Shown in pieces: positions 13,050-14,716 of a stretch of 14,716 nucleotides of DNA. The notes under the pieces are model-generated. The model saw nothing but the letters and a program-made list of their open reading frames with translations. It ran no database searches and was not told the origin of the DNA. Location of the stretch: positions 49,690 through 64,405 of the forward strand of contig DDFI01000005.1 in assembly GCA_002337095.1 (NCBI GenBank), given 5' to 3'. Positions within the stretch are counted from its first letter, which is position 1, and each line of letters begins with the position of its first letter. This DNA is from Candidatus Saccharibacteria bacterium UBA1932 (GTDB lineage: Bacteria; Patescibacteriota; Saccharimonadia; Saccharimonadales; Saccharimonadaceae). A program made the translations under genes and the position numbers.

Positions 13050-13076
13050 CTAGCACTCGACTTGCATGAGTGCCAA
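13050..13076. promoter_or_regulatory. CIRCE operator (HrcA binding site)
   Basis: CTAGCACTC (13050-13058), 9 bases, then GAGTGCCAA (13068-13076) matches the CIRCE consensus TTAGCACTC-N9-GAGTGCTAA at 16 of 18 arm positions. It covers the -35 of the hrcA promoter, as expected for HrcA autorepression and heat-shock induction of hrcA-grpE. It also ends one base from the -35 of the divergent kinase gene. Confidence 0.93.
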
Positions 13077-13090
13077 ATATCGCGTATAAT
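13062..13090 (+). promoter_or_regulatory. hrcA promoter, leaderless and CIRCE-overlapped
   Basis: TTGCAT (13062-13067), a 17-base spacer and a perfect TATAAT (13085-13090) form a good sigma70-type promoter. The ATG at 13098 follows after 7 bases, so the mRNA should start at the ATG. The -35 lies within the CIRCE dyad. Confidence 0.8.
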
Positions 13091-13097
13091 ACACTGC

Positions 13098-13808
13098 ATG
13101 ACCGATCGTCAACAAGCCATCCTCGCCGCCATCATCGAGCAGTACGCCGAAGTTGCCGTGCCTGTCGGCAGTGTTACCCTGGCAAAATTATTTGGCGTCA
13201 GCAGCGCGACGATCCGTAGCGAAATGGCTCGCCTAGAAGATATGAATCTGATCGCCCAGCCGCACACCAGCGCTGGCCGCGTTCCCACCGACAAGGGCTA
13301 CCGCATGTACGTCAACACCCTCACTAACGCCGAGGCAGTAGATTTGCCGCGCGGCTTCGATCGCAGTGCGAGAGCGATCGACGCGCATGTCTCGAGCCAC
13401 CTCGACAAATCCGATCGCGCTATCCGCAGCGCCGTCGATAGCCTGGTCGAGCTCACCGGCAACCTCGGCCTCGCCACCATCGGTAGCGAGCTATACATGA
13501 ATGGCATCAGCAACCTCTTTAGCCACCCCGAGTTTATGAGTGGCAGCCACGTCCAGTCGGTTGCTCGGCTGATCGATAATCTCGAGCCATGGCTGCGCGA
13601 AGCCGCCCCAAATGAACCGCTCAACGTCTACATCGGCAGCGAAAACCCCATCGGTAAATCCAGCGGCGCCACTCTCATTATCAGCCGGTTTCGCTCGCCC
13701 TACAGCGACCACAGTTACATTGGGGTACTGGGGCCCACACGACAAAATTATGCCCGCGTTATGCAGCTGGTGCGTCACGCCGGAGCAATGCTAGAGGAGG
13801 TATTATGA
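13098..13808 (+). CDS. hrcA: Heat-inducible transcription repressor HrcA (short form)
   Basis: HrcA binds CIRCE and represses chaperone genes until heat shock titrates GroEL. The N-terminal winged helix is clear: RQQAILAAIIEQYAEVAVPVGS, LAKLFGVSSATIRSEMARLEDMNLIAQPHTSAGRVPTDKGYRMYV (about residues 4-70). The C-terminal signature IGVLGPTRQNYARVMQLV is present. At 236 residues it is about 100 shorter than typical HrcA (about 340), apparently through a reduced central dimerisation region. I place the start at ATG 13098: a longer frame from 13062 would run through the -10 and CIRCE. No ribosome binding site fits, which agrees with a leaderless transcript. The stop overlaps the grpE start, and the CIRCE upstream shows autoregulation. 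Confidence 0.94.
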   Translation: MTDRQQAILAAIIEQYAEVAVPVGSVTLAKLFGVSSATIRSEMARLEDMNLIAQPHTSAGRVPTDKGYRMYVNTLTNAEAVDLPRGFDRSARAIDAHVSSHLDKSDRAIRSAVDSLVELTGNLGLATIGSELYMNGISNLFSHPEFMSGSHVQSVARLIDNLEPWLREAAPNEPLNVYIGSENPIGKSSGATLIISRFRSPYSDHSYIGVLGPTRQNYARVMQLVRHAGAMLEEVL

Positions 13809-14314
13809 CAAAGAAAAAACCAACCGCGCCCCAGACTGAATCGTTACAACTACAACTAGCCGAGCTGACCGCTGATCTGCAGCGGACGCGGGCAGATTTT
13901 GAAAATTACCGACGTCGCATGGATGACGAAAAACAGTTGGCCGCGGCAACCGGAGCCACCAAGACCGTGCTAAAGCTTTTGCCAGTAATTGATACCATCG
14001 AGCGGGCGATTCTGCATGTGCCAAGCGACATCGCCGAGCATCAGTGGGTGCAGGGAGTGGTCGGCCTGATTAAGCAGCTCGATAAAACGCTGGATGACAT
14101 GGACCTTCACCGCATCGAAGCCTCGCCCGGCACGACATTTGATCCGTCGCTGCACCAAGCCGTGCAATTTGACGAAGCATCTACCGGTGACCACGAAGTC
14201 ATCGCCGAGCAGCTACAGACGGGCTATCGGCTGGCCACACAGACCATTCGCCCCAGCATGGTGCGCGTGACCCGTACCGATACCCATTCTGATGCGCTTA
14301 AGGCTGAGCACTAG
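13805..14314 (+). CDS. grpE: Nucleotide exchange factor GrpE
   Basis: GrpE releases ADP from DnaK in the cytoplasmic chaperone cycle. The 169-residue protein has an N-terminal coiled coil (about 12-50, with LQLQLAELTADLQRTRADFENYRRRM), a helical middle (LPVIDTIERAI, GVVGLIKQLDKTLDDMDL) and the C-terminal beta domain with the family pattern GTTFDPSLHQAV, then VIAEQLQTGYRLATQTIRPSMVRV. The ATG overlaps the hrcA stop (ATGA at 13805-13808), with a strong AGAGGAGG (13793-13800) 4 bases upstream, so it is co-transcribed and coupled with hrcA under CIRCE control. dnaK does not follow; a separate promoter and an unrelated gene come next, so dnaK must lie elsewhere. Confidence 0.95.
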   Translation: MTKKKPTAPQTESLQLQLAELTADLQRTRADFENYRRRMDDEKQLAAATGATKTVLKLLPVIDTIERAILHVPSDIAEHQWVQGVVGLIKQLDKTLDDMDLHRIEASPGTTFDPSLHQAVQFDEASTGDHEVIAEQLQTGYRLATQTIRPSMVRVTRTDTHSDALKAEH

Positions 14315-14382
14315 CAACAGTATGAGTAAGTGAGCGCCTGGGCGGGATTTTTGGTGAGCATACTTATTTTTAACAACAACTA

Positions 14383-14410
14383 TAGACACGGTTGATGCGT
14401 GTGATATAAT
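14383..14410 (+). promoter_or_regulatory. Promoter of the tail-fibre-like gene
   Basis: TAGACA (14383-14388), a 16-base spacer and TGA-TATAAT (TATAAT at 14405-14410, extended -10) form a strong promoter. The start near 14417 gives a leader of about 47 bases, ending in AAGGGG (14452-14457) 6 bases before the ATG. Unlike the nearby hrcA, this gene has a normal leader. Confidence 0.7.
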
Positions 14411-14463
14411 ACAAACTAAGCGTAAGTGAAATCAAAACTAAACAAGACGATAAGGGGAATTAT

Positions 14464-14716
14464 ATGGCACGCTTACCACAACCTGGCTCAGATAACGGTA
14501 CGTGGGGGACGATCCTCAACGACTATCTGACGCAAGCACATAATACTGATGGCACAATCAAGCCAGGGGTAGTGAACGCAACCGCTCTGGTTGACGGCAC
14601 CATCACCGAGGCCAAGCTTGACCCGGCCGTTGTTACCAAACTTAACACCGTAGCCACGGGAGTATCTGGGGTTTCAAGCGTCAACAGTCGCACTGGCGCA
14701 GTCACCCTCAGCAAAA
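14464..14716 (+). CDS. Tail-fibre-like / surface repeat protein (3' partial)
   Basis: Only the first 84 codons lie in the window. The protein begins MARLPQPGSDNGTWGTILND, then YLTQAHNTDGTIKPGVVNATALVDGTITEAKLDPAVVTKLNTV and ends in VSSVNSRTGAVTLSK. This is the recognisable start of phage tail-fibre-like or stalk-type proteins, in which D-G-T-I-T and A-K-L-D repeats lead into a V-S-S-V-N-x-R-T-G-A-V-T-L motif. There is no signal peptide in the visible part. A receptor-binding or structural role is inferred from the type. It could belong to a prophage, a tail-like particle or a cell-surface stalk; the sequence after 14716 is needed to choose. Confidence 0.65.
   Translation, partial: MARLPQPGSDNGTWGTILNDYLTQAHNTDGTIKPGVVNATALVDGTITEAKLDPAVVTKLNTVATGVSGVSSVNSRTGAVTLSK

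Noticed and set aside
13062..13097. Longer HrcA starting at 13062
   Set aside because: The extra codons run through the CIRCE element and the -10 box, so they cannot be transcribed from this promoter.
14335..14352. Intrinsic terminator after grpE (CGCC-TG-GGCG followed by ATTTTT)
   Set aside because: A 4-base stem with a 2-base loop cannot fold stably; the T run alone is not enough to call it.
1..14716. CRISPR array, insertion sequence or recoded TGA
   Set aside because: No regularly spaced direct repeats or transposase genes are visible, and TGA serves as a normal stop, for example at 3543-3545 and 13806-13808.

Overview
The window looks like a chromosomal segment of a Patescibacteria/CPR bacterium, most probably Candidatus Saccharibacteria (TM7). 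This is an inference from gene content and protein style, not a database result. It rests on a compact gene layout, the standard genetic code (TGA is used as a stop), several housekeeping proteins that are short for their families (TilS, HrcA), a moderately high GC content, and a MARLPQPGSDNGTWGTILND-type surface/tail-fibre-like protein at the right edge.

Layout. Positions 1-300 hold the probable end of an upstream gene, a terminator-like hairpin, and a promoter overlapped by an inverted repeat. Positions 303-2232 carry a PadR regulator followed by a PspC-domain membrane protein, which form an operon. Positions 2303-2911 hold two small membrane proteins of unknown function. A CAT-anticodon tRNA lies on the minus strand at 2964-3040, and its 3' end is shared with a bidirectional terminator hairpin. 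Positions 3282-4855 hold a small protein overlapping a Y-family DNA polymerase (DinB-like). A hypothetical gene on the minus strand (4954-5343) is divergent from tilS (5425-6267). Then comes a long co-directional block: ftsH, murJ, lepA N-terminal half, a small unrelated gene, lepA C-terminal half (6336-12306). A minus-strand nucleoside monophosphate kinase (12379-13011) is divergent from hrcA-grpE, with a CIRCE operator in the shared intergenic region. The window ends inside a tail-fibre-like gene.

Most unusual features. (1) lepA (elongation factor 4) is physically split into two open genes by an AT-richer 129-codon gene; the break falls in the linker after the beta-barrel domain, and the C-terminal half restarts with an ATGA overlap. 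(2) The lepA G-domain half carries two extra in-frame segments that are strongly palindromic at DNA level. The DinB gene also carries palindromic segments, one of which shares a 25-bp match (22 identical) in the same reading frame with the first lepA insert. This suggests a family of reading-frame-compatible palindromic repeats, comparable in concept to Rickettsia palindromic elements. (3) Three genes (tilS, the NMP kinase, hrcA) have -10 boxes 7-8 bases before the start codon, implying leaderless mRNAs. (4) The tRNA has a non-canonical T loop.

Functionally the region mixes translation (lepA, tRNA, tilS), protein quality control (ftsH, hrcA, grpE), envelope synthesis (murJ), envelope stress (PadR/PspC) and DNA damage tolerance (DinB).
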